Below are positions 21,197 through 27,798 of a stretch of 36,150 bases of DNA, piece after piece. The stretch is from Oscillospiraceae bacterium. GTDB taxonomy: Bacteria; Bacillota; Clostridia; Oscillospirales; Ruminococcaceae. Within the stretch, counting starts at the first letter, position 1, and each line of letters begins with the position of its first letter. Below the pieces are notes generated by a model. It was not told the DNA's origin, did not search any database, and saw only the letters and a program-made list of their open reading frames with translations. Position numbers and translations under genes: made by a program. The DNA is taken from the NCBI GenBank assembly GCA_020024185.1, contig JAHHUD010000010.1:1-36150 (forward strand), read 5' to 3'.

Positions 21197-21575
21197 ATAT
21201 TATCCAAAACGTTCGAATAACACTCTTATGAGTTGGACTAAAAAGACATTAGTCAGAGAAATAGAAATTCTTTTACATAACTGGGACGTTGAGTGTGAAA
21301 GAGCTGAAAATATTTCTAACTATGCAATGCAATTACAAGAAAAATTAGACATGGAAACAAGCGAGCACATAAAACACATGGATAGAACCATGAAAATAAA
21401 TATTTGGTTATTGGACAAATACGGGGAACAATTTAAAAAAGATTTTAACATTCGTGAAAATGATTTAACACAAGACAATCTTGTTAAAATTTCAAAAGCA
21501 TTTGAAGAAATATACAAAGAACAACAAGAAAAAATGCCAGAGTTGTGGATTTCATATGGAATTGTAGGAGAATAA
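21183..21575 (+). CDS. Helical hypothetical protein, 130 residues
   Basis: A strong AAAGGAGAAAGC ribosome binding site precedes the ATG. Nearly the whole chain looks helical, with a coiled-coil segment (about residues 25-70, including LVREIEILLHNW and MQLQEKLDMETSEH) and a C-terminal charged helix (KISKAFEEIYKEQQEK). No cysteine cluster or membrane segment is present. I do not recognise it; a small coiled-coil adaptor is possible. Confidence 0.6.
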   Translation: MKNIEYYPKRSNNTLMSWTKKTLVREIEILLHNWDVECERAENISNYAMQLQEKLDMETSEHIKHMDRTMKINIWLLDKYGEQFKKDFNIRENDLTQDNLVKISKAFEEIYKEQQEKMPELWISYGIVGE

Positions 21576-21577
21576 CA

Positions 21578-21946
21578 ATGAGAATTGATTGTAGTAAAAC
21601 AGAAAATTATTTTAAAGAAAAAAGCAGAATGACTGATAATTGTAATCCTTATTTATGTAAGGGCTGTCCATTGGAATACAGTAATAATTTTGAAGAAATG
21701 TATTGTCGTGAATTTGAGCAAACCCACCCAGACAAAGCAATAGAAATCGTACAAAAATGGAGTGATGAACACCCACCAGAAACAATGGCAGAACATTTCT
21801 TTAAATTGTTCCCAAACGCACCAAGGAATGAGAACGGTGTACCATATGTTTGCCAATGTTTATTGGACCTTATTCCTGTCGAGCCTTGTCTTCTTGATTG
21901 TGAAGAATGTTGGAATAAACCATACAAAGGAGAAGATGAACAATGA
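21578..21946 (+). CDS. Cysteine-rich hypothetical protein
   Basis: ATG 21578 is used because GTAGGAG lies upstream; an in-frame start at 21545 is inside the previous gene. The 122-residue product has cysteines in CNPYLCKGCPLEY, MYCREF and a C-terminal CLLDCEECW, likely metal-binding. Similar proteins with 'C-x4-C-x2-C-P' occur in Bacillota phage early blocks without known role. It overlaps the next gene by 4 nt. Confidence 0.55.
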   Translation: MRIDCSKTENYFKEKSRMTDNCNPYLCKGCPLEYSNNFEEMYCREFEQTHPDKAIEIVQKWSDEHPPETMAEHFFKLFPNAPRNENGVPYVCQCLLDLIPVEPCLLDCEECWNKPYKGEDEQ

Positions 21947-22128
21947 ATGTAGACTATTTTAATGCAATAGCAAAAGCAACACCTAAAAATCATTTATTGG
22001 TTTATGATGAGATGTTACGGCAAACTTGTAAAATATGCCCTAATTGTGGAAATAAATTAACTTGGAATTATTTACCTGCAATATCTATTTGTAATAATTG
22101 TGGGCAAGTTATACAAAAAGAAGAGTAA
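21943..22128 (+). CDS. Zinc-ribbon protein, 61 residues
   Basis: The product has CKICPNCG (residues 29-36) and ICNNCG (49-54), a clear four-cysteine zinc ribbon, after a short helix. It overlaps the previous gene by ATGA. Such ribbons often bind nucleic acids or RNA polymerase; the sequence gives no more detail. Confidence 0.65.
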   Translation: MNVDYFNAIAKATPKNHLLVYDEMLRQTCKICPNCGNKLTWNYLPAISICNNCGQVIQKEE

Positions 22129-22186
22129 TTGTAAACAAAGATATACAAGTGTTAACAAGTGAACCATTTGAAAAGGAGAAGTAAAA

Positions 22187-22333
22187 ATGAAAAAAGCTAA
22201 GAAATGCCGTATGAAATCCGCTCCAAGATATAGGCTCAAAAAGAATAAGAGAAAAACAACTAGAAAAATTAAACCTGTATATAAATCAAGCGATAATATA
22301 TTAGATATATTTATAAAATCGTTATTTTCATAA
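22187..22333 (+). CDS. Very basic small protein, 48 residues
   Basis: An excellent AAAAGGAG ribosome binding site precedes the ATG. The first 33 residues are crowded with Lys and Arg (KKAKKCRMKSAPRYR, KKNKRKTTRKIK), followed by a hydrophobic tail (NILDIFIKSLF). The composition suggests RNA or DNA binding, or membrane interaction. Function unknown. Confidence 0.55.
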   Translation: MKKAKKCRMKSAPRYRLKKNKRKTTRKIKPVYKSSDNILDIFIKSLFS

Positions 22334-22345
22334 GGAGAAACAACA

Positions 22346-22855
22346 ATGAAAAAATGTAAACTTATATTAGACGGAAAAGAAATTGATTTTGAAATTAGCC
22401 AAGAACAGCTTGAACAGTTGACAAAACAAAAGAAAAAGACAGGATATGAAAGAGTAAAAGTAGGAAGTCATTTTAATTATATACGTGAGAGTGGTGGAGT
22501 TGATAGTACGAAAGAAGCAAATTATAATATTGATGACCGACTGTATGAGATAGCTAACTATTATTCTCATTACTGCCTTTGTGAAAATGATGAGCGTTTT
22601 TATAGACTACACCGACAATTAAAAAGATTTGCTGTTGAAAATAGAAAAGAAGAAATAAATTGGATAGAAAAAAACCAAAATAGATACCATATATATTATG
22701 ATTATTGGACTAACGATTTATATGCTAGTGAAAATATTTTTATAATGGATTTTAGCACAATTTACTTTGATAGCGAAGAAACAGCACAAAAAGCAATTGA
22801 ACTATTTAAAGATGAATTGATATGGTATTTTACAGAATATAAAGATAGTTTATAG
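22346..22855 (+). CDS. Hypothetical phage protein, 169 residues
   Basis: AAGGAG precedes the ATG. The N-terminal strand-helix (CKLILDGKEIDFEIS then QEQLEQL) is followed by a Tyr- and Asn-rich central part (YEIANYYSHYCLCENDERFY). A C-terminal segment (IYFDSEETAQKAIELFKDEL) is common to many Bacillota phage and plasmid unknowns. The pattern hints at a binding domain plus a helical end. No catalytic motif is visible. Confidence 0.65.
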   Translation: MKKCKLILDGKEIDFEISQEQLEQLTKQKKKTGYERVKVGSHFNYIRESGGVDSTKEANYNIDDRLYEIANYYSHYCLCENDERFYRLHRQLKRFAVENRKEEINWIEKNQNRYHIYYDYWTNDLYASENIFIMDFSTIYFDSEETAQKAIELFKDELIWYFTEYKDSL

Positions 22856-22863
22856 GTGATTAT

Positions 22864-22953
22864 ATGAGTTATATTATAACAAGCATTATATCAGCTATTA
22901 TCGGCTATTTTGTGGCTGTAATAATGTATGTAGCTGATGAAGAAAGAGAGTAG
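22864..22953 (+). CDS. Tiny membrane peptide, 29 residues
   Basis: AGGTGAT precedes the ATG. One hydrophobic segment (YIITSIISAIIGYFVAVIMY) fills most of the chain, with an acidic tail (DEERE). Single-pass peptides like this can be small toxins, holin helpers or exclusion factors. Only the membrane location is supported. Confidence 0.5.
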   Translation: MSYIITSIISAIIGYFVAVIMYVADEERE

Positions 22954-22964
22954 GAGATAAACGA

Positions 22965-23159
22965 ATGAAAATATATAAATATTATGTGTTGATTGGATAT
23001 AAAAGAGAACCAACAATAGAAACTGGTATAGTTGAGGTTGATAAACAGATAAAAACACAGCAAGATATAAAAAAATTACACAAATTGATTGCAGAAAAAA
23101 TAGATACAAAGCAAGAAGATTTTATTATTTTATCGTTTTCATATATGGGGAGAAAATAA
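22965..23159 (+). CDS. Hypothetical protein, 64 residues
   Basis: GTAGGAG precedes the ATG. The product has strands at both ends (YKYYVLIGYKREPTI, DFIILSFSYMG) and a central helix (QQDIKKLHKLIAEKI), a small alpha/beta sandwich. It lies one base before the folD start, so the two are probably co-translated. No family is recognised. Confidence 0.55.
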   Translation: MKIYKYYVLIGYKREPTIETGIVEVDKQIKTQQDIKKLHKLIAEKIDTKQEDFIILSFSYMGRK

Positions 23160-23160
23160 A

Positions 23161-23985
23161 ATGATAGATTGTAAGAAGATAGCACAAGACATTAAAGATG
23201 ATTGCAAGAAAAGACTTGCAAAGATTGAAAACAAAGACTATTACTTGAAAATCATTCAAGTAGAAGGTGACGAAGCTAGTAATGCTTATACAAAAGGCAA
23301 GAAAAAAGATTGTGAAGAAATAGGTTTAAAATGTAAACACGTGTTGTTGCCTAATAAATCTAAATGGTATCATGTGGATGGTTCTATTGTTGAAAGTGGA
23401 ATAGACGATAATTGTATAGGTATCATTTTACAGTTGCCATTGCCCACATATTTAAAAGAACATGAAAGTTATTTACTACAACAAATACCAAAACATAAAG
23501 ATGTAGACGGTTTCAAAGAAGATAGTCCATTTCAGCCTTGTACACCAAAAGCAATTATGCACATCATACATAAAGAATATGGCAGTGTTGACGGAAAAGT
23601 TGTTACAGTAGTCGGCAGGGGAAAACTTGTAGGCAGACCACTTATTAAAATGCTCGATAAAGAAAATGCAACAGTAATTTGTTGCAATTCGCACACAACC
23701 AAAGAAAATTTAGAAAAAATTCTTAACAATAGCGATGTTGTCATAACGGCGACAGGACAGCCAAATACAATTTTAAAAGATATGGTCACTAATAAAAATA
23801 TAGTTATTATAGACACAGGTATTACAAAAGATGAAAACGGAAAGCTATGTGGTGACTGTGATAAGGAATTATACAACTATATGGATAAAATTACTTCAGT
23901 GCCAAAAGGTGTTGGCTTAGTTACAAGAGCAATGTTAATGCAGAATTGTGTTGAAGCAATAGAAAACATAGAAAAGGAGAAATAA
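23161..23985 (+). CDS. folD: FolD, methylene-tetrahydrofolate dehydrogenase / cyclohydrolase
   Basis: 274 residues, full length. Key FolD motifs are present: NAYTKGKKKDCEEIG with the catalytic Tyr43 and Lys47, ILQLPLP (89-95, with Gln91), PKHKDVDGF (110-118), PCTPKAIM, the NADP loop VVGRGKLVGRP (150-160; usual Ser is Gly) and VPKGVGLVTRAML (usual Gly-Gly is Lys-Gly). It interconverts 5,10-methylene- and 10-formyl-tetrahydrofolate with NADP, feeding purine, thymidylate and formyl-Met synthesis in the cytoplasm. It is an auxiliary metabolic gene in the early block. The substitutions may tune cofactor use. Confidence 0.95.
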   Translation: MIDCKKIAQDIKDDCKKRLAKIENKDYYLKIIQVEGDEASNAYTKGKKKDCEEIGLKCKHVLLPNKSKWYHVDGSIVESGIDDNCIGIILQLPLPTYLKEHESYLLQQIPKHKDVDGFKEDSPFQPCTPKAIMHIIHKEYGSVDGKVVTVVGRGKLVGRPLIKMLDKENATVICCNSHTTKENLEKILNNSDVVITATGQPNTILKDMVTNKNIVIIDTGITKDENGKLCGDCDKELYNYMDKITSVPKGVGLVTRAMLMQNCVEAIENIEKEK

Positions 23986-23986
23986 A

Positions 23987-24502
23987 ATGAAATTATCAGA
24001 ATTAAAAAATGGTGCAGTTGTTGAAATAAGAAATGGAGAAAGATTTTTAAAAGTGGATAATACATTTCTTGATTTAAACATGAATGGCTTGTATATGCCA
24101 GCAGATATATATAATGAAAATTTAAGATACCCTCGTAACAGTGATTATGATATAGTAGCAGTAAATAATAGTGTGAAAAATAATAGAGGTTATTTAAATG
24201 GTGCATTATACGATGTTTATAAACGTAATAAATGGACTTGGGAAGAACCAAAATCAATTCTCACAGATAAAGAAAAAGAATATTTAAAGGCTGTGTGTAA
24301 ACCTTTTGAAGTAGAATATATAAGAAAGATAAAAGGTTACTTTGTAGATAGTGTGGGTGAATGTATCGCTATTGACATAAATAATTATTATTTTAATAGC
24401 TGTCACGATTCTATATGTTTACCATACTTTGAAGAAAACACAATGTATAAAGGTATGGAAGTTGATAGAGTATATACACCTAAAGAATTGGAGATATATT
24501 AA
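23987..24502 (+). CDS. Hypothetical phage protein, 171 residues
   Basis: The gene starts 1 base after the folD stop, with AAAAGGAG in the folD tail. The N-terminal part has strands (GAVVEIRNGERFLKVDNTFL). A central KWTWEEPKSILTDKEKEYLK segment, a strand run (VEYIRKIKGYFVDSVGECI) and a C-terminal YTPKELEIY follow. This W-x-x-PK-x-LT-x-x-E-KEYL pattern is widespread in unannotated phage genes. No function can be stated. Confidence 0.65.
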   Translation: MKLSELKNGAVVEIRNGERFLKVDNTFLDLNMNGLYMPADIYNENLRYPRNSDYDIVAVNNSVKNNRGYLNGALYDVYKRNKWTWEEPKSILTDKEKEYLKAVCKPFEVEYIRKIKGYFVDSVGECIAIDINNYYFNSCHDSICLPYFEENTMYKGMEVDRVYTPKELEIY

Positions 24503-24521
24503 ACAATGAAAGGGTTAGAAA

Positions 24522-24896
24522 ATGAAAATAAATAAAGATTTTAAAAATGAAATTGATACAAGCTTTAAAGAAGCTGATTATATTGGGAAGAAAATACTTA
24601 TAAGAATTTTAATGTTTGTTTTAATTTTGGGTTTATTAGGCTCTTTTGCTGGGGTATATTATAAAAAATGGGCAGTTAACAAAAATAGAGAAATTTTTAA
24701 GCAATCAATAACATATACAGAGTCGGTTGCTAGTTTTTTAGCAAAATCATATAAAGAATATAATCAAGCAGAAGATGAAATATCTAAAAAAGCAATTATG
24801 GACTATGTTATTCAAAGATATCCAAACTTGGATATTGAAGATATCGATAATGTAGATTTAAGAAAATTTTATAAACAATGTATGAAAGGAATTTAA
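24522..24896 (+). CDS. Single-pass membrane protein, 124 residues
   Basis: One strong hydrophobic segment (LIRILMFVLILGLLGSFAGV, residues 26-45) follows a charged cytoplasmic N-terminus. The remainder is a helical, probably extracytoplasmic domain (TESVASFLAKSYKEY, then KAIMDYVIQRYP). It lies immediately before the lipoprotein gene, whose ribosome binding site is within its last codons. The two may form an envelope pair acting at the host surface. Confidence 0.6.
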   Translation: MKINKDFKNEIDTSFKEADYIGKKILIRILMFVLILGLLGSFAGVYYKKWAVNKNREIFKQSITYTESVASFLAKSYKEYNQAEDEISKKAIMDYVIQRYPNLDIEDIDNVDLRKFYKQCMKGI

Positions 24897-24898
24897 TT

Positions 24899-25432
24899 AT
24901 GAAAAATAAAATTTTTAAATTGATTTTAAGTGTAGCAGTTATTGGGATGTTTTTTACAGGGTGTACAGATACGTCATCGTACACAGAAAGAGCGTATACT
25001 GAACAAATTAAACAGCAAAGCCAAAACACTGTTGGACTACCAGAAATTATAAATTTTTTTGAGATGGCACAACTTAAAGACTTATACGAACTTAGAGATG
25101 ATCCAAACCTTATTTGTTATTGGTATACTAAAAATAATATGACTGGTAAATGGGTATATGAAGGTCAATGTGTAGGATATGGCATTCCTTACGGCTCATC
25201 AATAACAAGCCCAGAAAATTATTTTTCATCATCTAATGGTGTGGCATCTTTACCACAAGCAGAGCCTAATGGATTATACAACAACGGAGTAACAACATCA
25301 GCTACATGGATTTTATCAGTGGGAAAAGACGGAACAATAAAACCAAGATATGTTGAACAAGAAATCAGTGTTGTTATGGAAAAAATAGATAAATCAAAAT
25401 GTGAAGATTGGTCTATTCCAGATAATTATTAA
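24899..25432 (+). CDS. Phage lipoprotein
   Basis: ATG 24899 has GAAAGGA upstream; an in-frame ATG at 24878 lies in the previous gene. The product has a signal peptide (KNKIFKLILSVAVIGMF) and lipobox FTGC with Cys22 as lipid site. The mature part has ICYWYTKNNMTGKWVYEGQC and GYGIPYGSSITSPENY, followed by NGLYNNGVTTSATWIL. This pattern occurs in lipoproteins of unrelated phages. Phage lipoproteins often block superinfection, a likely but unproven role. It is the last gene of the early block. Confidence 0.8.
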   Translation: MKNKIFKLILSVAVIGMFFTGCTDTSSYTERAYTEQIKQQSQNTVGLPEIINFFEMAQLKDLYELRDDPNLICYWYTKNNMTGKWVYEGQCVGYGIPYGSSITSPENYFSSSNGVASLPQAEPNGLYNNGVTTSATWILSVGKDGTIKPRYVEQEISVVMEKIDKSKCEDWSIPDNY

Positions 25433-25447
25433 ACAAAGATTTTATTC

Positions 25448-25476
25448 TTGCAATTTAATTCAAAATATGATACAAT
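25448..25476 (+). promoter_or_regulatory. Promoter of the candidate small RNA
   Basis: TTGCAA (25448-25453), a 17-base spacer and TACAAT (25471-25476) form a promoter in the gap after the lipoprotein. No open frame follows before the terminator, so the product would be an untranslated RNA of about 105 nt. Confidence 0.6.
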
Positions 25477-25482
25477 GAAATT

Positions 25483-25588
25483 GTGGAAATGATATATCTC
25501 TAATTCTCCAAAATAATGGGCTGTTTTACATCGCCTCCTTAAAATTTAAAATAACCGCTACATTTGATTGTGTGGCGGTTATTTTTTT
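25483..25588 (+). ncRNA. Candidate small RNA with an anti-Shine-Dalgarno stretch
   Basis: The interval from the promoter start to the terminator has no sensible frame. It carries CATCGCCTCCTT (25529-25540), complementary to AAGGAGGCGATG, a ribosome binding site plus start codon. The phrase GATATATCTCT (25491-25501) lies 5' of it. The layout resembles antitoxin RNAs of type I systems in Bacillota (Fst/holin-like toxin loci), but no toxin frame is present here. Confidence 0.5.
25549..25588. terminator. Bidirectional terminator between early and late blocks
   Basis: AAATAACCGC (25549-25558) pairs with GCGGTTATTT (25575-25584). On the plus strand a run of seven T (25582-25588) follows; on the minus strand the arm ends in TTATTTTAAATTTT. 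It can stop the early block, the candidate small RNA, and the late block after the ferritin-like gene. Confidence 0.85.
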
Positions 25589-25596
25589 ATAATTAA

Positions 25597-25911
25597 TTAT
25601 TCGTTTTTGTATTGTTCTTGATACATTTTTGCTTCATTAGCTTTTTCAATATGTTTTTCGTGTAGATAATTGTACACAGCCAACATTGCTTCTGGCGGTT
25701 CGCCGTGGTCTTTTCGATATTGTTTTATAATATCGGACACTTTTTCATGCAATACTACTGCTCCATGTCTATATTCATCTGTTGACATACCATAAAAAAT
25801 TTGTGCAAGTACTGGATTTTCTTCTTTGTACTTTACAGCTAATTTTGCGTATTTTTTAGCGTCGTCTATTTCATCGTTTATCATTTCAGATAACATTTTA
25901 ATTATTTTCAT
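25597..25911 (-). CDS. Ferritin-like helical protein
   Basis: 104 residues, all helical. The motif EIDDAKKYAKLAVKYKE (about residues 14-30) and the later MSTDEYRHGAVVLHEKV, E-x-x-H-type, recall a half-ferritin/rubrerythrin four-helix arrangement. Proteins of this family are frequent near the lysis or virion module of gut phages. It is the last gene of the late block, 9 nt before the bidirectional terminator. A metal-binding virion or host-stress role is possible; only the fold type is supported. Confidence 0.6.
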   Translation of the reverse strand: MKIIKMLSEMINDEIDDAKKYAKLAVKYKEENPVLAQIFYGMSTDEYRHGAVVLHEKVSDIIKQYRKDHGEPPEAMLAVYNYLHEKHIEKANEAKMYQEQYKNE

Positions 25912-25923
25912 AGAACCACCGCC

Positions 25924-26322
25924 TTATTGTTTTAAAACTGTAACAGTCATGTTGTCAACAGTTACATCAGCACCAGTAACAACAAAAGATAGAGTAGAGC
26001 CACAACAAGTTAAGTTACGAACAGGCAATATAATTGGTAAAACTGTCTGGTCTGATGTGCCAGCTACTGTTATTGTTGATTGGCCACCGATTACGTCAAC
26101 TCCATCTTGTTGCAATGAAATTGTAATAGGTCCAGTGGAAGCTGCAGCAATTGTAGCAACTGCAAATACGAAGAAATTTCCTTTACCCAAAATCTTGATT
26201 GTGTTGCCATTTTGAATAATATTACAGCCAGTTTTAAAAATAGTGTCACCAACAGGTACAATCCCACCATTAACAACAGGTGTATCAGTAGTAAGTGCGG
26301 TATATAGTAAAGTTTCACACAT
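25924..26322 (-). CDS. Beta-sandwich protein, C1q/TNF-like, possible head or tail decoration
   Basis: 132 residues with strong AAAGGAG. The protein is almost entirely strands separated by Gly/Thr/Ser turns: GCNIIQNGNTIKILGKGNF then FFVFAVATIAAASTGPI and ISLQQDGVDVIGG. It closes with a Cys-Cys (LTCCGSTLSFVV) pair. This jelly-roll layout resembles C1q-like trimers often used on phage surfaces. It has no signal peptide and sits among late genes. Confidence 0.6.
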   Translation of the reverse strand: MCETLLYTALTTDTPVVNGGIVPVGDTIFKTGCNIIQNGNTIKILGKGNFFVFAVATIAAASTGPITISLQQDGVDVIGGQSTITVAGTSDQTVLPIILPVRNLTCCGSTLSFVVTGADVTVDNMTVTVLKQ

Positions 26323-26345
26323 TTTTATTTCTCCTTTATAATATA

Positions 26346-26367
26346 GGGTAGGACGTTTGTCCTACCC
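26346..26367. other. Perfect 9-bp hairpin between two late genes
   Basis: GGGTAGGAC (26346-26354) and GTCCTACCC (26359-26367) pair around a GTTT loop in the 68-nt gap between the intron-bearing gene and the beta-sandwich gene. It lacks a following U-run on the transcribed strand. RNA processing or mRNA end protection is more likely than termination. Confidence 0.5.
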
Positions 26368-26390
26368 ATAAAATTTAGCCGAATAGGGCA

Positions 26391-27186
26391 TTAAACATTC
26401 ATGCCAGTACAACCACATCCGTTATATTGAGCATAAGGGCTAGAAGTAATATAGGCAGGCACAGGACAAGGTCTTAATTGGTTAATAAGATATGCATTCT
26501 GTGCACACTGTGATTGCTGAAACTGTAAATCAGTTACCTTATCACGCAATGCTTGAACTTCATTTTGTTGAATTAAAGCACGTGTTGCTTCACCTTCGGC
26601 GTGAATACCTGCTGCTAAATCTTTTATCGCAAGCTGTGTATTGCAGCAACAATCTGCAATCTGTGTTTGCAATGCTCTACCTTCGGTTAAAATGCTGTTG
26701 TTAAGTGCGTAAGTGCTATCACAAATACCATTGCCAATACTTGTTATTCTAGCACCTAGAGCGTCGAAGTGTTGGTTTGACAAGATTTCCTGACTGACAG
26801 CGTCATTTTGACGGCTATTGCCACCAAAACCACCCATGCCAAAGAGGAATAAAAATAAAATAATAATCCCGACAATGTTATCACAAAGGCTTTTTATCCT
26901 TTGTTTCTTGTACTTTTTGTTCGTACAAGTTCAGCATATCTTTTCATTTTATTACTTTATTATCAATAAAATGTCGCGGCCTCGTGGGTAGATTATATCT
27001 TTTCACTACCTATGCGTTGCCCCTGACTATGCTTTGCATAGCCTTCGGTTCGGATTAGCATTTCAGCCTTCCCGCTTAATTCCGCGATTTACCCATGGCA
27101 GATTTCTACCATGCACCTCCGCCAAAGCCTTCTGCTCCACCGTCTGTTACAGCTTTAATATCTGCGAGACTATAATTTTCCATCAT
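26391..27186 (-). CDS. Late membrane-segment protein split by a group I intron (186 residues after splicing)
   Basis: Exon 1 (27186-27108) starts at ATG behind AAAGGAA and encodes MMENYSLADIKAVTDGGAEG plus a Gly-rich end. Exon 2 (26872-26391) continues in frame. The junction creates WFGIIILFLFLFG, a membrane-inserting segment, followed by a Gly-rich stretch. A helical part includes RALQTQIADCCCNTQLAIKD and VQALRDKVTDLQFQQSQC, and the Cys/Gly-rich end is YNGCGCTGMNV. Similar proteins occur in gut phages as virion or membrane components. An annotation starting at 26837 would lose the first 38 residues. Confidence 0.8.
26873..27107 (-). ncRNA. Group I intron, 235 nt, no endonuclease gene
   Basis: In intron numbering (1 = base 27107) the core is complete. 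P1 pairs exon CATGGT with GCCATG (9-14), giving the U-G pair at the 5' site. P3 is TCGCGG (21-26) with CCGCGA (129-134). P4 is CGGG with TCCG (34-37, 54-57). P6 is 66-72 with 76-82. P7 is GCATA (93-97) with TATGC (170-174). A 7.1-type hairpin spans 98-121. P8 is 9 bp (135-143, 155-163). P9 hairpins span 179-201 and 204-225. It ends in G. Confidence 0.93.
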
Positions 27187-27218
27187 TTAAAAATTCCTTT
27201 CTAAAAAAATATATATAT

Positions 27219-27238
27219 AAACTGCGTGCACTCAGTTT
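27219..27238 (-). terminator. Weak terminator before the intron-bearing gene
   Basis: On the minus strand AAACTG and CAGTTT arms (27238-27233 and 27224-27219) are followed by an AT run ending in seven T. It lies between the Gln-rich gene and the intron-bearing gene and may attenuate rather than stop late transcription. Confidence 0.4.
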
Positions 27239-27470
27239 ATTTCATAAAACTTTGAAATGTGTTTGCCATTTGCGACAACTGCTGGAACTGTTGTTGTGAC
27301 ATTTTTCCAGACTGTAAAAGTTGTTCCACTTGTGCTTTTGCTCCTTGCGGTGTTATCCCTTTAGCAAACTGTTGAAATTGTTGTATCATCTGCATAGGGT
27401 TATTCATTGACATCGTCTGTTGTGGTGTTGTTGTGTTTTGACTTAACATTTTTAGTATTGGATTGTTCAT
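27237..27470 (-). CDS. Gln/Met-rich small protein, 77 residues
   Basis: GGAGGAATTATTAA precedes the ATG, a strong site placed inside the previous gene. The chain is low-complexity (NNPMQMIQQFQQFAKG, then MSQQQFQQLSQMANTFQ) and probably helical. It overlaps the previous gene by 71 nt in another phase. Its place among late genes and its composition suggest a small virion or assembly protein. The family is not recognised. Confidence 0.6.
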   Translation of the reverse strand: MNNPILKMLSQNTTTPQQTMSMNNPMQMIQQFQQFAKGITPQGAKAQVEQLLQSGKMSQQQFQQLSQMANTFQSFMK

Positions 27471-27798
27471 TTAATAATTCCTCCAGTTTTGATACTCTTT
27501 GTTCAAGTGATTTTGTGTCAATTTGTGGTTCAGCTTGATATGGTGCTATTGTATATGGTGTCAACGTTGGATATCCTGCCCCATCTGTTGATTTAAACCA
27601 TATTAGTGGTGCTGTTTCATCAAGTAACAAAATACTGCTATTTGGTGGCATATTATAGGCTTTAGCACCATTTTCGCCGTTTACTTTTATAATTTCTTGT
27701 TTTGGCTGAAAATCTTGTTGCATGGTGTTTAAGCGTTGTGCATAAGGGTTGTATGGTTGTGTGTTATAATAGTTTTGTGGCAAGTAATTGTTATACAT
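27400..27798 (-). CDS. Late protein with proline/tyrosine-rich N-terminus, 132 residues
   Basis: GAGGTG precedes the ATG. The first 25 residues are rich in Tyr, Asn, Pro and Gln (YNNYLPQNYYNTQPYNPYAQ). The middle has NSSILLLDETAPLIWFKSTD, a pattern seen in many gut phage late proteins, and the end has a coiled heptad segment (SLEQRVSKLEELLNE). It overlaps both neighbours. Probably a virion-associated protein; evidence is composition and position. Confidence 0.6.
   Translation of the reverse strand: MYNNYLPQNYYNTQPYNPYAQRLNTMQQDFQPKQEIIKVNGENGAKAYNMPPNSSILLLDETAPLIWFKSTDGAGYPTLTPYTIAPYQAEPQIDTKSLEQRVSKLEELLNEQSNTKNVKSKHNNTTTDDVNE

Noticed and set aside
25490..25588. Type I toxin gene on the minus strand opposite the candidate small RNA
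   Set aside because: The minus strand shows AAGGAGGCG followed by ATG and at once TAA, so no peptide is encoded. Only an orphan antisense-type RNA is possible.
26391..26837. Stand-alone gene starting at ATG 26837
   Set aside because: There is no ribosome binding site at this ATG, the frame is open upstream to the intron end, and exon 1 at 27186 has a good ribosome binding site and joins in frame after splicing.
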